From: Qipengyuania gaetbuli
Lineage (GTDB): Bacteria > Pseudomonadota > Alphaproteobacteria > Sphingomonadales > Sphingomonadaceae
DNA length: 64,000 nucleotides
Assembly (NCBI RefSeq): GCF_020171365.1
Contig: NZ_JAIUZO010000002.1
Location: 186,001-250,000 of the forward strand
Reading direction: 5' to 3'
The notes under the pieces: model-generated
Told to the model about the DNA's origin: nothing
The model's input: the letters and a program-made list of their open reading frames with translations, nothing else
The model's database searches: none
Part shown: positions 46,847-55,862 of the stretch, one piece after another
Layout of the letters: each line of letters opens with the position of its first letter
Position numbering within the stretch: the stretch's first letter is position 1
Translations under genes and position numbers: made by a program

Positions 46847-47734
46847 TCATATCCGCGTCTTTACGAGCAGCGGCTTGAAGATATTGCGCGTGGGCCTGAG
46901 GACGATAATCGCAACGCCTGCCAGCGCGATCGCCCCGCCCACGACCAGCCTCGTGCCCACCGCATCGCCCGTCAGCCATGCACCGAACACGATCGTCAGG
47001 ATCGGGGTCATAAGGGTCAGGGGCACGACGAGATTGGCGTCGTTTTCCTGCAGCAGCCGGTAGTAGGCCGTGTGTGCGCCGACCGAAACGACGATTGCGG
47101 CGAAGACCAGGCAGGCCGCCAGCTCCCACGGGGCAGCCTTCCACGAGGTGGCATGACCCGTCTCCATCGCCAGCGACAAAGGCAACAGCACCAGCACCGA
47201 TGCGAGGGCTGCCCAAGCCTGCAACCGGATCGATGAGATATCGAGCTGCTTCATGAACACTGTGCCCAGCGCACCGACGACCGCACCGGCAAAAATGAGG
47301 ATAAGGCCGGTGCTCGCTTCCATCTGGTTGCCGCCCGTCATCGCGTAAAGGACGCCGCCGAAGGCCAGTGCGATGCCGAGGCCACGCTTCCAGCGGATGC
47401 GCTCGCCTAGGAACAGGATGGCGAACAGCACCGTCATCGGTGCTCCCGAAAGACTGACCACGCCCGCAGCCGAAGGGCTGGCTGTCTGGAGCCCCATGAA
47501 CAGCAGGGCGAAGGACCCGCCGCTAATCGCAAGACCGATCAGCATGACCCTGCCCAACTGCCTCGGAACCGGTCGCAGCAGCGGCAGCAAGGCGAGCGCG
47601 ACAATGGCCGAACGCAGGAAAGCGTAGAACAGCGGCGGCGTCTCAAGGTCGCTGACCGCAATCTTGCTCACCACGACGTTGAGCGCCCAGACGACGTTGC
47701 ACGCCATGATGATGGCAAAGGCGCGGGGTGACAC
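46847..47734 (-). CDS. EamA/DMT family exporter
   Basis: A 295-residue membrane protein with ten helices in two EamA repeats. The first begins FAIIMACNVVWALNVVVSKI; the second half contains GAVVGALGTVFMKQLDIS and a helix end near GGAIALAGVAIIVLRP. Family members export metabolites such as amino acids. It starts with GTG at 47734, 4 bases after the nadE stop, with GGAAGG in front, so it is read with nadE. Confidence 0.85.
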   Translation of the reverse strand: MSPRAFAIIMACNVVWALNVVVSKIAVSDLETPPLFYAFLRSAIVALALLPLLRPVPRQLGRVMLIGLAISGGSFALLFMGLQTASPSAAGVVSLSGAPMTVLFAILFLGERIRWKRGLGIALAFGGVLYAMTGGNQMEASTGLILIFAGAVVGALGTVFMKQLDISSIRLQAWAALASVLVLLPLSLAMETGHATSWKAAPWELAACLVFAAIVVSVGAHTAYYRLLQENDANLVVPLTLMTPILTIVFGAWLTGDAVGTRLVVGGAIALAGVAIIVLRPTRNIFKPLLVKTRI

Positions 47735-47738
47735 GGGC

Positions 47739-50045
47739 TCAGCCTTCCAGCGGCGGGAGCGCGCCGTGCAAATCGGCCAGCCAGACGTCGGCCACTGCAT
47801 CGCTCGGCGCGCGCCAGTCGCCGCGCGGGGACAGGGCGCCGCCCGCGCTGACCTTGGGGCCGTTGGGCAAGGCGCTGCGCTTGAACTGGCTGAAGGCGAA
47901 GAAGCGCTTCACGAAATTCTCGAGCCATTTGGCAATGGTGGAAAGGTCGTACTGGTTGCGCGCTTCCTTCGGGAAGTCGATCGGCCACAACCCCGCTTCC
48001 GCGTCCTTCCAAGCATGCCACGCGAGGAAGGCGACATGGCTCGGGCTCTGCCCCCAGCGGATGACGTGGTGGAGGAAGAAGTCGTTCAGCTCATACGGCC
48101 CGATGATCGACTGGGTGGACTGGATGGCGCCGTCCGCACCAGCCGGCACCAGTTCCGGGCTGATCTCCGTATCGAGGATGGCGAGCAATATCTCGTCCAC
48201 GCCGTCGTCGAACTGGTGCGTCGTGGTCGTCCATCGGATGAGGTACTGGATCAGCGTCTTGGGCACGCCCGCATTCACTGCATAGTGGCTCATCTGGTCG
48301 CCCACGCCATAGGTGCACCAGCCGAGCGCCAGCTCGCTCAGGTCGCCCGTCCCTAGCACGAAGCCAGAATGGTGCCCGGCGAGGCGGAACAGATAGTCGG
48401 TCCGCAGGCCAGCTTGCACGTTTTCGAAGGTGGTGTCGTATTGCGGCTCGCCGTCGGAAAAGGGGTGGTCGATATCTTCCAACATCTGGCGTGCGGCCGG
48501 CTTGATGTCGATTTCCTCGGCCGTGATGTGGAAGGCTTCCATCAGCTTCCACGCATTGGACTTGGTGTGGTCCGAGGTCGCGAAGCCGGGCATGGTGTAA
48601 CCGCGGATGTCGGTGCGGGGCCGCCCCAGCCGGTCCATCGCCTTCGCCGCGACGAGCAGCGCGTGGGTCGAATCCAGCCCCCCCGAAATGCCGATCACGA
48701 TGGTCTTGGCCTTGGTGGATTCGATCCGGCGCATAAGCGCATCGACCTGGATGTTGAAGGCCTCGTAGCAATCCTCGTCCAGCTTCTCGCGCCGGTTGGG
48801 CACAAAGGGGAAACGGCGGATCGGGCGCACGAGGCCAATGTCCCTGCGCGGCGCCCCGTGTTCGAACCTGGCGCGGCGAAACCAGTCCTCGGGCCGTCCG
48901 GCGAAATCTCCGGCGTCGCCCCAGGTCTGCATCCGCATCCGTTCGGCAAGGATGCGGCGGGTGTCGATATCGGTGACGCATAGCTCGGGTGCGTGGTCGA
49001 AGCGTTCGCTTTCGACCAGCAGGTCCCCCAGCTCGTAGATCATCCCCTGCCCGTCCCACGCAAGGTCGGTCGTGCTCTCGCCGTAACCGCTCGCCGAATA
49101 GGCATAGGCGCAGACCGAGCGCGAGGAACTGGCGCGGGTGAGCATGTGCCGCTCGTCCGACTTGCCGATGGTGATGTTCGAGGCCGAGAGGTTCAGCAGG
49201 ATCGTCGCCCCGGCCAGCGCGGCAAGCGTACCGGGCGGGTTAGGCGACCAGAAATCCTCGCAGATCTCGATGCCGAAAGTGAAGCCTGCCAGGTCGGTCG
49301 CCTCGAACACGATATCCGTGCCGAAGGGTACCGTCTTGCCGCCCACCGTGATCTCCAGCCCGACGCATTCGCGCCCGTGGCTGAACCAGCGTTTTTCGTA
49401 GAATTCGCGGTAGTTGGGCAGGTAGCTCTTGGGCACCACGCCGAGGATGCGACCCTTCGCAATGGCGATGGCGCAATTGTAGATGCGCCCGTTGCGCCGC
49501 AGCGGCGCGCCGATGACGAAAACCGGCGAAAGCTTCTCGGATGCCTCGACGATGTCCGACAGGTGCCGCTCCACCGCTTCGAGCAGCGCCGTCTGCAAGT
49601 GCAGATCGTCGATCGCATAGGACGACAGGCACAGCTCGGGATAAAGCAGCAGGTCGACACCCTGCTCGTGCGCCTTTTCGGCCTGCTCCAGAATGCCTTG
49701 CGCATTGTAGGCGACGTCTGCCGTGCGCGTGCGCGGGGTAGCCGTCGCCACCCGTACGAAGCCATGGGTGTGCAAGTCGTAGAAGGGGTGCGTATCGCCC
49801 ATTGCCATTGGTCGGGTGTCTTTCTCGCCTTCAGAGGCGGGGGTGATCCAGTCGGCGGGTTGGCAGATGCCGAGCTCGGAAAGTTTGCGCTGGGCATCGG
49901 CGCGGGCGATCCGGCCCTTACTCTCCCAGCCGAATACGGTCTGCGTCTTGAAGCCGTGCCGCGAGGCGAATTCTTCCGCGGAAAGTGGCGGCTCCTGCGA
50001 CAGGCGCCAGGCCTTGAGTTTCTGTCCCGCGATATGCATGCCCAT
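47739..50045 (-). CDS. nadE: glutamine-dependent NAD synthetase with N-terminal HTH-like extension
   Basis: A 768-residue protein. From about Met80 it is a full NadE: nitrilase-type glutaminase with LLLYPELCLSS, PKSYLPNYREFYEKRW and the nucleophile Cys in GIEICEDFWSP, then the synthetase with ATP site VIGISGGLDSTHALL near residue 465. Residues 1-79 are extra. GQKLKAWRLSQEPPLSAEEF with SRHGFKTQTVFGWESKGRIA looks like a Cro/XRE helix-turn-helix. The frame is continuous with no stop. A perfect inverted repeat lies just before the start. The enzyme amidates nicotinate adenine dinucleotide; the extension could make it an autoregulator. A separate HTH gene read through by a sequencing slip is the alternative. 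Confidence 0.9.
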   Translation of the reverse strand: MGMHIAGQKLKAWRLSQEPPLSAEEFASRHGFKTQTVFGWESKGRIARADAQRKLSELGICQPADWITPASEGEKDTRPMAMGDTHPFYDLHTHGFVRVATATPRTRTADVAYNAQGILEQAEKAHEQGVDLLLYPELCLSSYAIDDLHLQTALLEAVERHLSDIVEASEKLSPVFVIGAPLRRNGRIYNCAIAIAKGRILGVVPKSYLPNYREFYEKRWFSHGRECVGLEITVGGKTVPFGTDIVFEATDLAGFTFGIEICEDFWSPNPPGTLAALAGATILLNLSASNITIGKSDERHMLTRASSSRSVCAYAYSASGYGESTTDLAWDGQGMIYELGDLLVESERFDHAPELCVTDIDTRRILAERMRMQTWGDAGDFAGRPEDWFRRARFEHGAPRRDIGLVRPIRRFPFVPNRREKLDEDCYEAFNIQVDALMRRIESTKAKTIVIGISGGLDSTHALLVAAKAMDRLGRPRTDIRGYTMPGFATSDHTKSNAWKLMEAFHITAEEIDIKPAARQMLEDIDHPFSDGEPQYDTTFENVQAGLRTDYLFRLAGHHSGFVLGTGDLSELALGWCTYGVGDQMSHYAVNAGVPKTLIQYLIRWTTTTHQFDDGVDEILLAILDTEISPELVPAGADGAIQSTQSIIGPYELNDFFLHHVIRWGQSPSHVAFLAWHAWKDAEAGLWPIDFPKEARNQYDLSTIAKWLENFVKRFFAFSQFKRSALPNGPKVSAGGALSPRGDWRAPSDAVADVWLADLHGALPPLEG

Positions 50046-50046
50046 G

Positions 50047-50069
50047 CGATTATCTCTAAAAGATAATCG
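50047..50069. promoter_or_regulatory. perfect inverted repeat before nadE
   Basis: CGATTATCT and AGATAATCG are perfect 9-bp arms with a 5-base spacer. The repeat ends one base before the nadE ATG, in the 33-base gap after the topoisomerase gene. It would act as operator DNA or as an mRNA hairpin over the ribosome-binding site. The shape, with TTATC/GATAA cores, suits a dimeric XRE-type regulator. Confidence 0.7.
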
Positions 50070-50078
50070 ATGCAAGAC

Positions 50079-51083
50079 TCATGCGGCCTTCAGCAACTCC
50101 GCTGCCGCCGGCGCTTCCTGCAGCAGATCGATCAGTGCCCGTTCCTCGCGCGTCAGCCAGCGCGTGGCACGCGGGAGGCGCAGGTTCGCCCGCCACTCTT
50201 CCTGCCGTTCTACGAGGTCGATCACGGCGGGGTGGATATAGCTTCGTCGCGTCACCGCAGGCGTATTGCCCAGCTTCTCGGCCACGCAGTCGAGCAGCGC
50301 CTTGAGAGGCATCTTCCCCTCGCCATTGCGCAGGCATTCGAGCGCCAGCACGCTGGCGTGCCAGGTGCGGAAATTCTTGGCGGTGAACCGCTCGCCCATG
50401 GCCTCTTCGAGATAGTGGTTCACGTCGCTGGAGGTGACGGCATTCACTTCTCCGTCTTCGTCGACATATTTGAAGACGTTCTGGCCCGGCAGGTCCTGCA
50501 TGGAGCGCACCATGCGCGCCAGCGTCCCGTCGGTCAGCGTGACTTCGCGCATTTTGCCGGACTTGCCCTTGTACCTGAGGCGCAGGGTCTTGCCCGTCAC
50601 TTCGGCATGGCGGCGGCGCAGGGTAGTGGCTCCGAAGCTCTTGTTGCGCTCCGCATAACCCTCGTTCCCCACGCGCACGGCGCCGAGGTCGAGCAAGCGC
50701 ACCACGCTGGCAACTGCCCGTTCGCGCGTCAGCTTGCGGCCCTTGAGATCGTCCTCCACCCGCTTGCGCACCAGCGGCAGCAGGTTTCCGAACGCGATGC
50801 AGCCATCGAACTTCTCGCTCTCGCGCGCGGTGCGGAATTCCGGATGGTAGCGGTACTGCTTGCGCCCCTTGGCATCGATGCCGGTGGCGAGGATGTGCCC
50901 GTTTGCCGCCGGGCAGAACCATGCGTCGGTATAGGCTGGTGGCAAGGCGATCGCATTGAGCCGCTTCTTCTCCGCCGCATCGCCGATGAGCCTGCCCTTC
51001 TCGTCGTAATAGGCCCAGCCCTTGCCGGCGCGTTTGCGGGAAATGCCTGGCAGGCTGTCGTCGACATAGATGAGCTTCGTCAT
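50079..51083 (-). CDS. DNA topoisomerase IB
   Basis: A 334-residue type IB enzyme of the small bacterial/poxvirus kind. The active-site tyrosine lies in VTRRSYIHPAVIDL near residue 275, and other conserved stretches are GNEGYAERNKSFGATTLRRR and FRTWHASVLALE. It relaxes supercoils through a 3'-phosphotyrosyl link. The ATG at 51083 is preferred over one 14 codons upstream. It is divergent from the YghU gene and is followed by nadE after 33 bases. Confidence 0.92.
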   Translation of the reverse strand: MTKLIYVDDSLPGISRKRAGKGWAYYDEKGRLIGDAAEKKRLNAIALPPAYTDAWFCPAANGHILATGIDAKGRKQYRYHPEFRTARESEKFDGCIAFGNLLPLVRKRVEDDLKGRKLTRERAVASVVRLLDLGAVRVGNEGYAERNKSFGATTLRRRHAEVTGKTLRLRYKGKSGKMREVTLTDGTLARMVRSMQDLPGQNVFKYVDEDGEVNAVTSSDVNHYLEEAMGERFTAKNFRTWHASVLALECLRNGEGKMPLKALLDCVAEKLGNTPAVTRRSYIHPAVIDLVERQEEWRANLRLPRATRWLTREERALIDLLQEAPAAAELLKAA

Positions 51084-51175
51084 GGCGAAGCGAAGAACCG
51101 TGGCAGGGCTGTAGCGGTTCCCCATCTTGCGACGAACGGATGAGCCAACTAGCCCATCACGGAAAGGAGAACCTG

Positions 51176-52027
51176 ATGGCCGACCCGACCTATACCCCGC
51201 CCGCAGTCTGGGCCAACGACTCAGAAAACGGCGGCCGCTTCGCCAGCATCAACGCCCCGACCTCCGGCGCACGCGAGCAGAAGGACCTGCCGACCGGCGA
51301 GCACGACTTCCAGCTCTATTCGCTGGCGACGCCCAACGGGGTGAAGGCCACAATAATGTTCGAAGAATTGCTCGAGGCAGGGCATTCGGGCGCGGAATAC
51401 GACGCCTTCACGGTCAACATCGGCAATGGCGACCAGTTTGGTTCCGGTTTCGTAGACCTCAACCCCAATTCCAAGATTCCCACCCTGCTTGACCGCAGCG
51501 GCGAGAACCCGGTGCGAGTCTTCGAAAGCGGCGCAATCCTGATGCACCTGGCGGAAAAGTTCGGCGCCTTCCTGCCGACCGACGCCTCGCGCGCCGAGGT
51601 GCTGAGCTGGCTGTTCTGGCAGGTCGGCAGCGCGCCTTTCATCGGCGGCGGCTTCGGCCATTTCTACGCTTATGCGCCGGAAAAATACGAATACCCGATC
51701 AACCGCTATGCCATGGAAACCAAGCGCCTGTTCGATGTCGCGGACAAGCGGCTTGCGGACAGCGAATACCTCGGCGGTGACGAATACACGGTGGCCGACA
51801 TCGCTACCTTCCCCTGGCTCGCGCCCTTCGTCGAAGGCACGATCTACAACGAGGCGAAGACCTTTCTCTCGATCCACGAGTACGGGAATGTGGCGCGCTG
51901 GGCGAAGCAGATAGCGGCTCGCCCCGCCGTCAAGCGCGGGCGGATCGTCAACAAGGCATGGGGCGACGAGGACACCCAGCTTCTCGAACGGCACTCGGCA
52001 GCGGATTTCGAGGGCAAGAAGCTCTAA
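51176..52027 (+). CDS. yghU: glutathione S-transferase, YghU type
   Basis: A 283-residue Nu-class GST. The thioredoxin half includes NPNSKIPTLLD, with the glutathione-binding ESGAILMHLAEKFG; the helical half has GGDEYTVADIATFPWL. YghU-like enzymes reduce disulfides and organic peroxides using two glutathione molecules. The ATG at 51176 follows GGAAAGGAGA. A leading extension of about 40 residues precedes the fold as in YghU. A tRNA gene follows. Confidence 0.92.
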   Translation: MADPTYTPPAVWANDSENGGRFASINAPTSGAREQKDLPTGEHDFQLYSLATPNGVKATIMFEELLEAGHSGAEYDAFTVNIGNGDQFGSGFVDLNPNSKIPTLLDRSGENPVRVFESGAILMHLAEKFGAFLPTDASRAEVLSWLFWQVGSAPFIGGGFGHFYAYAPEKYEYPINRYAMETKRLFDVADKRLADSEYLGGDEYTVADIATFPWLAPFVEGTIYNEAKTFLSIHEYGNVARWAKQIAARPAVKRGRIVNKAWGDEDTQLLERHSAADFEGKKL

Positions 52028-52075
52028 CACCCCCTTCACATCGGCGGCGGGCGCGCTATAGGAGCGCCCGCCTGC

Positions 52076-52150
52076 TGGGGTGTAGCCAAGTGGTAAGGCA
52101 TCGGTTTTTGGTACCGACATTCGCAGGTTCGATCCCTGCCACCCCAGCCA
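52076..52150 (+). tRNA. tRNA-Gln(TTG)
   Basis: The acceptor TGGGGTG pairs with CACCCCA, the anticodon stem TCGGT pairs with ACCGA around TTTTGGT giving anticodon TTG, and the T-loop is TTCGATC. Discriminator G and CCA are encoded. The D-stem fits GCC/GGC. The U-start acceptor is normal for tRNA-Gln. Confidence 0.96.
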
Positions 52151-52196
52151 CTTTCTCCCATTTGCGAATTCGGCGCTTCCCGCTAACCCTGACCGC

Positions 52197-53708
52197 ATGA
52201 GCGATCAGGACCCGAACCGCATTCCCGTCATCATCGGCGTTGGCCAGATCAACGACCGCACCGAAAATCCCGGCGACGCCCTCGACCCCATCGGGCTGAT
52301 GGCAGAGGCGTTGCGACGCGCCGATGCCGATGCGGGCGGCGGCTGGCTGGAGACCTGCGATTCGCTGGCCGTGGTCGCACAGCTGGCATGGCCGCAGTTC
52401 AACCCGGTCGACGGGGCGCTGGCCGAAAGGCTCGGAATCGACCCGGCCCACCGGATGCAGACTGCCATGCCCAATGGCGACAGCCCGATCCTTCTACTTC
52501 ACGAAGCCGCCAACCGCATCGCCTGCGGCGACGCGCGCGTCTGTGCCGTGGTCGGCGGCGAAGCCCTGCGCACCGCCGCACGCCTTGCCGCGCTCAAGCC
52601 GCGGGAGGACGGCTCCAAGCCCAACGCGCTGCGCGATGCCTCGCACCGGCGGCGCACAGGCTATGCGCAAGGTTTCGGGCTGGTCGTGCCGACCGACGTT
52701 TATCCGCTCTACGAGAATGCAGGACGCGCGGCTTACGGCCAGTCGCTCGCCCAAGGGCAGGCGGAAAGCGGCGCAATCTGGGCCGGCATGAGCAAGGTCG
52801 CAGCCGGCAACGAAAGCGCCTGGATCCGCCGCAAAGCAGAAGCCGGGGACATCGTCACCCCGTCGGACAACAATCGCCCGATCGCCTTTCCTTATACCAA
52901 GCTCCAGGTCGCCAATTCATCGGTGAACCAAGGCGCAGGCTTCCTCGTCACCAGCCTCGGCGAAGCGCGCGCACGCGGTCTTTCCGATAGTCAGGTGGTC
53001 TTCGTGGGATATGGCGCAGCGGCGCACGAAAGCGGCAATTTCCTTGCCCGCGACCGCTACGATGCCTCGCCCAGCCTTGCCACCTCGATCGAGCGGACGA
53101 TGCAGCTGAACGATGTCGAGGCAGGCGACCTTGCCCATGTCGAACTCTATTCCTGCTTCCCCTGCGTACCGAAGATGGCGCGCCGCGTGCTCGGCTGGCC
53201 GCTGGACAAGGCGTCCAGCGTCTTCGGCGGCCTCACCTTCGGCGGCGGGCCGATCGGCAATTACATGAGCCATGCGGTCGCCGAGATGGTGCTGCGGCTA
53301 CGCGGCACGGCTGACAAGGGCCTGCTCTTCGCCAACGGCGGCTATGCGACACACAATCACACGATCCTGCTGTCGGGCCAGCCGACCGGTGCAAGCTTCC
53401 CGCAGGACTTCAACTATCAGGCAGAAGCCGATGAGCGGCGCGGCAAAGTGCCCGAACTCGACGAGGAATACGCTGGTCCCGCGACGGTCGAGACCTATAC
53501 CGTGTTCTACGAGCGCGACGGCAGCGCGCGCGAGGGTGTCGTCGTCGCACGCACGCCGGAGGGCAAGCGCACTCTCGCCGCCATCTCCGGCGATGACGCA
53601 GAGATGATTGCCTTCTTCACCGACGGCACCAGCGAGCCGGTAGGAACTGCCGGCACCATCCTGACCGGCGAGGACGGACGCGCAATCTGGCTACGCTCCT
53701 CGCAATAG
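52197..53708 (+). CDS. thiolase-like acyl-CoA protein without the usual Cys
   Basis: A 503-residue member of the thiolase superfamily. It shows IIGVGQINDR at the start, VVGGEALRTAARLAAL, and the C-terminal HTILLSGQPTGASFPQDF. The acyl-accepting cysteine usually sits in a CSSG loop near residue 90; here the equivalent reads NGDSPILLL, so no Cys. The general-base histidine is kept in GYATHNHTILLSG. It may bind acyl-CoA without thiolysis or use another mechanism. An extra C-terminal region (about 400-503) is OB-like. An enoyl-CoA hydratase gene follows. Confidence 0.82.
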   Translation: MSDQDPNRIPVIIGVGQINDRTENPGDALDPIGLMAEALRRADADAGGGWLETCDSLAVVAQLAWPQFNPVDGALAERLGIDPAHRMQTAMPNGDSPILLLHEAANRIACGDARVCAVVGGEALRTAARLAALKPREDGSKPNALRDASHRRRTGYAQGFGLVVPTDVYPLYENAGRAAYGQSLAQGQAESGAIWAGMSKVAAGNESAWIRRKAEAGDIVTPSDNNRPIAFPYTKLQVANSSVNQGAGFLVTSLGEARARGLSDSQVVFVGYGAAAHESGNFLARDRYDASPSLATSIERTMQLNDVEAGDLAHVELYSCFPCVPKMARRVLGWPLDKASSVFGGLTFGGGPIGNYMSHAVAEMVLRLRGTADKGLLFANGGYATHNHTILLSGQPTGASFPQDFNYQAEADERRGKVPELDEEYAGPATVETYTVFYERDGSAREGVVVARTPEGKRTLAAISGDDAEMIAFFTDGTSEPVGTAGTILTGEDGRAIWLRSSQ

Positions 53709-53772
53709 GTTGCAATCGCGCACCGATTTGCGCAGAGGGGTTGCACAGACACATGAGAGAGGGACTGCAGAG

Positions 53773-54558
53773 ATGAGCGATTTCGAAATGATCACGGCGA
53801 CCCGCGAAGGTCCGGTCCTGACGATCACGCTCAACCGGCCCGAACGCCTCAACGCCTGCCCCCCGCAGATGGCGGACGAGATCTTCACCGCCCTGCGCGA
53901 TATCGGCGATGCCCGCGCGGTGCTGATGCGCGGCGAAGGCCGTGCCTTCTGCTCGGGTGCGGACCTTGCTGCCAACGCCGAAATGTCGGTCAGCGGCGGC
54001 GACCGCGCCTTTGCCTCGCTCAGCAAGCATTACAATCCTATGGTGCAGGCGCTGGCCAGCCTTCCCGTGCCCGTCGTCTCGATGGTCCAGGGCCCGGCAG
54101 CCGGCGTCGGCTGCTCTATCGCGCTAGCCGCCGATTTCGTGTTGGCAGGCAAGAGCGGGTATTTCCTCCAAGCTTTCGTGAACATCGGCCTCGTGCCCGA
54201 TGGCGGATCGAGCTGGATGCTCCCGCGTCTCATCGGCACCGCACAGGCAACGCGCATGATGATGCTGGGCGAGAAGATCCACGGCGAGGAAGCCGAACGC
54301 ATCGGCCTCATCTACAAGTGCGTGGAAGACGACGCGCTGGAAAGCGAAGCCCGCGCGCTGGTCGAAAAGCTGGCCAACGGTCCGACCGTGGCGCTCGGCC
54401 AGATGAAGCGCACGCTGCGCGACGGGCTGCAGGCCGACTTCCCAGCCACGCTTGCGGCAGAGGCCAATGCCCAGCGTATCGCGGGCAGCACGCAGGACGC
54501 CGTCGAAGGTGCGATGGCATTCCTCCAGAAGCGCAAGGCCGCATTCAAGGGCGCCTGA
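53773..54558 (+). CDS. enoyl-CoA hydratase/isomerase family protein
   Basis: A 261-residue crotonase. The CoA oxyanion holes are in GRAFCSGADL and GPAAGVGCSIALAADF. In the catalytic region, NIGLVPDGGSSWMLPRLIG has Asp in place of the second glutamate of plain hydratases, a pattern of PaaG/PaaF-type isomerases. The exact acyl substrate is open. The start at ATG 53773 follows AGAGGGA. It lies 64 bases after the thiolase-like gene and probably shares its transcript. Confidence 0.9.
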   Translation: MSDFEMITATREGPVLTITLNRPERLNACPPQMADEIFTALRDIGDARAVLMRGEGRAFCSGADLAANAEMSVSGGDRAFASLSKHYNPMVQALASLPVPVVSMVQGPAAGVGCSIALAADFVLAGKSGYFLQAFVNIGLVPDGGSSWMLPRLIGTAQATRMMMLGEKIHGEEAERIGLIYKCVEDDALESEARALVEKLANGPTVALGQMKRTLRDGLQADFPATLAAEANAQRIAGSTQDAVEGAMAFLQKRKAAFKGA

Positions 54559-54608
54559 GGCAAAAGCCGCTCTGGCCAAGCAATGGCCGGCAGCCCTAGA
54601 AGGCGTCC

Positions 54609-55793
54609 ATGACCAGCTTCGACGAAGCGCTCGCGCTGCTTGCGGGCGCTGTTCGCCCCTTACCCTCCGAAAGCGTGCCGCTCGAACAGGCGGCAGGGCG
54701 CTTCCTTGCAGCCCCGCATAACGCGCGTTCGGATGCCCCTGCGCGAGCCGTGTCGGCGATGGATGGCTATGCCGTGTCGCTGGCCGATGCGGAACCGGGC
54801 CGGTGGATGGCCGTGGCCGGAGAGAGCCGGCCCGGCCAGCCCGATCCCGGCACCCTCGAACCGGGCACTGCCATGCGCATATTCACCGGCGCTCCGCTAC
54901 CGGCAGGTGCGGATTGCGTGATCATGCAGGAATACGCCGAGCGCGAAGGCGAGCAGGTCCGGTTCCGCAGCGGCTTCGGTCCGGCGCGGCATGTAAGGAG
55001 CGCCGGCAGTGATTTTCGTGCAGGGGAACTGCTTCTGGCCGCGGGGACAAGGCTCACACCACGCGCAATGGTGGCGGCGGCGTCTGCCGACCGGGACACG
55101 GTAGAGGTCTCAGCCAGGCCCAGGATCGCGATTATCGCGACGGGTGACGAATTGGCCGCCCCCGGCTCTGCGCATTTGAAGGACGGTGCGATCGCCGAAT
55201 CCGCGAGCTACGGCGTAGCCGCAATGTGCGAGGCCATGGGCTGTGAAGTGGTCCTGCGGTCAAGAGGCGCCGACCGGCTAGAATTGCTGGAAGACGCAGC
55301 GGCCAAGGCATTGGAATCAGCCGATTGCGTGGTCGTAACCGGGGGCGCATCGGTAGGCGATCACGACCTCGCCAAGCCCATGTTCGGCAAGGCAGGTCTG
55401 GACCTTGTCTTTGCAGGCATCGCCATCAAGCCCGGTAAGCCGGTGTGGTTCGGGAAAGCGAATGGCCGTCTCGTCATGGGCCTGCCGGGCAATCCGACAT
55501 CCGCCATGGTCACCGCGCGGCTTTTCCTGCGTCCGCTACTGGCAGCGATGCAGGGCGGAAAACCGGTAGCAGAGTTGCGCTTCGTCCCAAATCCGCTGGC
55601 CTCACCCCTGCCCGAAACCGGCGACCGCGAGACATTCGTCAGGGCAACGGCCACGTCGGAGGGGTTGGCACCGGTAGGAAACCAGGAAAGCGGGGCGCAG
55701 GCACCGCTCGCAGCGGCTGACTGGTTGATCAGGCGTCCTGCCGGATCGCCTGCCTGCGACAAGGGGGCGCTGGTCGAGGCCGTCCCCTTCTGA
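54609..55793 (+). CDS. moeA: molybdopterin molybdotransferase
   Basis: A 394-residue MoeA. It inserts molybdate into adenylated molybdopterin. Conserved points are ARAVSAMDGYAV near residue 45, IIATGDELAAPGSA near residue 175, VVTGGASVGDHD and GLPGNPTSAMVTA. The last quarter is domain IV. Usually mogA or moaB is near, but not here. It ends 10 bases before a strong bidirectional hairpin. Confidence 0.95.
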   Translation: MTSFDEALALLAGAVRPLPSESVPLEQAAGRFLAAPHNARSDAPARAVSAMDGYAVSLADAEPGRWMAVAGESRPGQPDPGTLEPGTAMRIFTGAPLPAGADCVIMQEYAEREGEQVRFRSGFGPARHVRSAGSDFRAGELLLAAGTRLTPRAMVAAASADRDTVEVSARPRIAIIATGDELAAPGSAHLKDGAIAESASYGVAAMCEAMGCEVVLRSRGADRLELLEDAAAKALESADCVVVTGGASVGDHDLAKPMFGKAGLDLVFAGIAIKPGKPVWFGKANGRLVMGLPGNPTSAMVTARLFLRPLLAAMQGGKPVAELRFVPNPLASPLPETGDRETFVRATATSEGLAPVGNQESGAQAPLAAADWLIRRPAGSPACDKGALVEAVPF

Positions 55794-55803
55794 AATGGGA
55801 AGC

Positions 55804-55849
55804 GCAGCCGCGCCGCGGGAACTCGGTGTTCATCCCGCGGCGCGGCTGC
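55804..55849. terminator. bidirectional terminator hairpin
   Basis: GCAGCCGCGCCGCGGGA pairs perfectly with TCCCGCGGCGCGGCTGC (17 bp) around a 12-base loop, between the convergent moeA and ompW genes. U-runs on both sides are short, but stem strength makes it the obvious stop for both. Confidence 0.85.
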
Positions 55850-55862
55850 ACCTTTATGCCGG

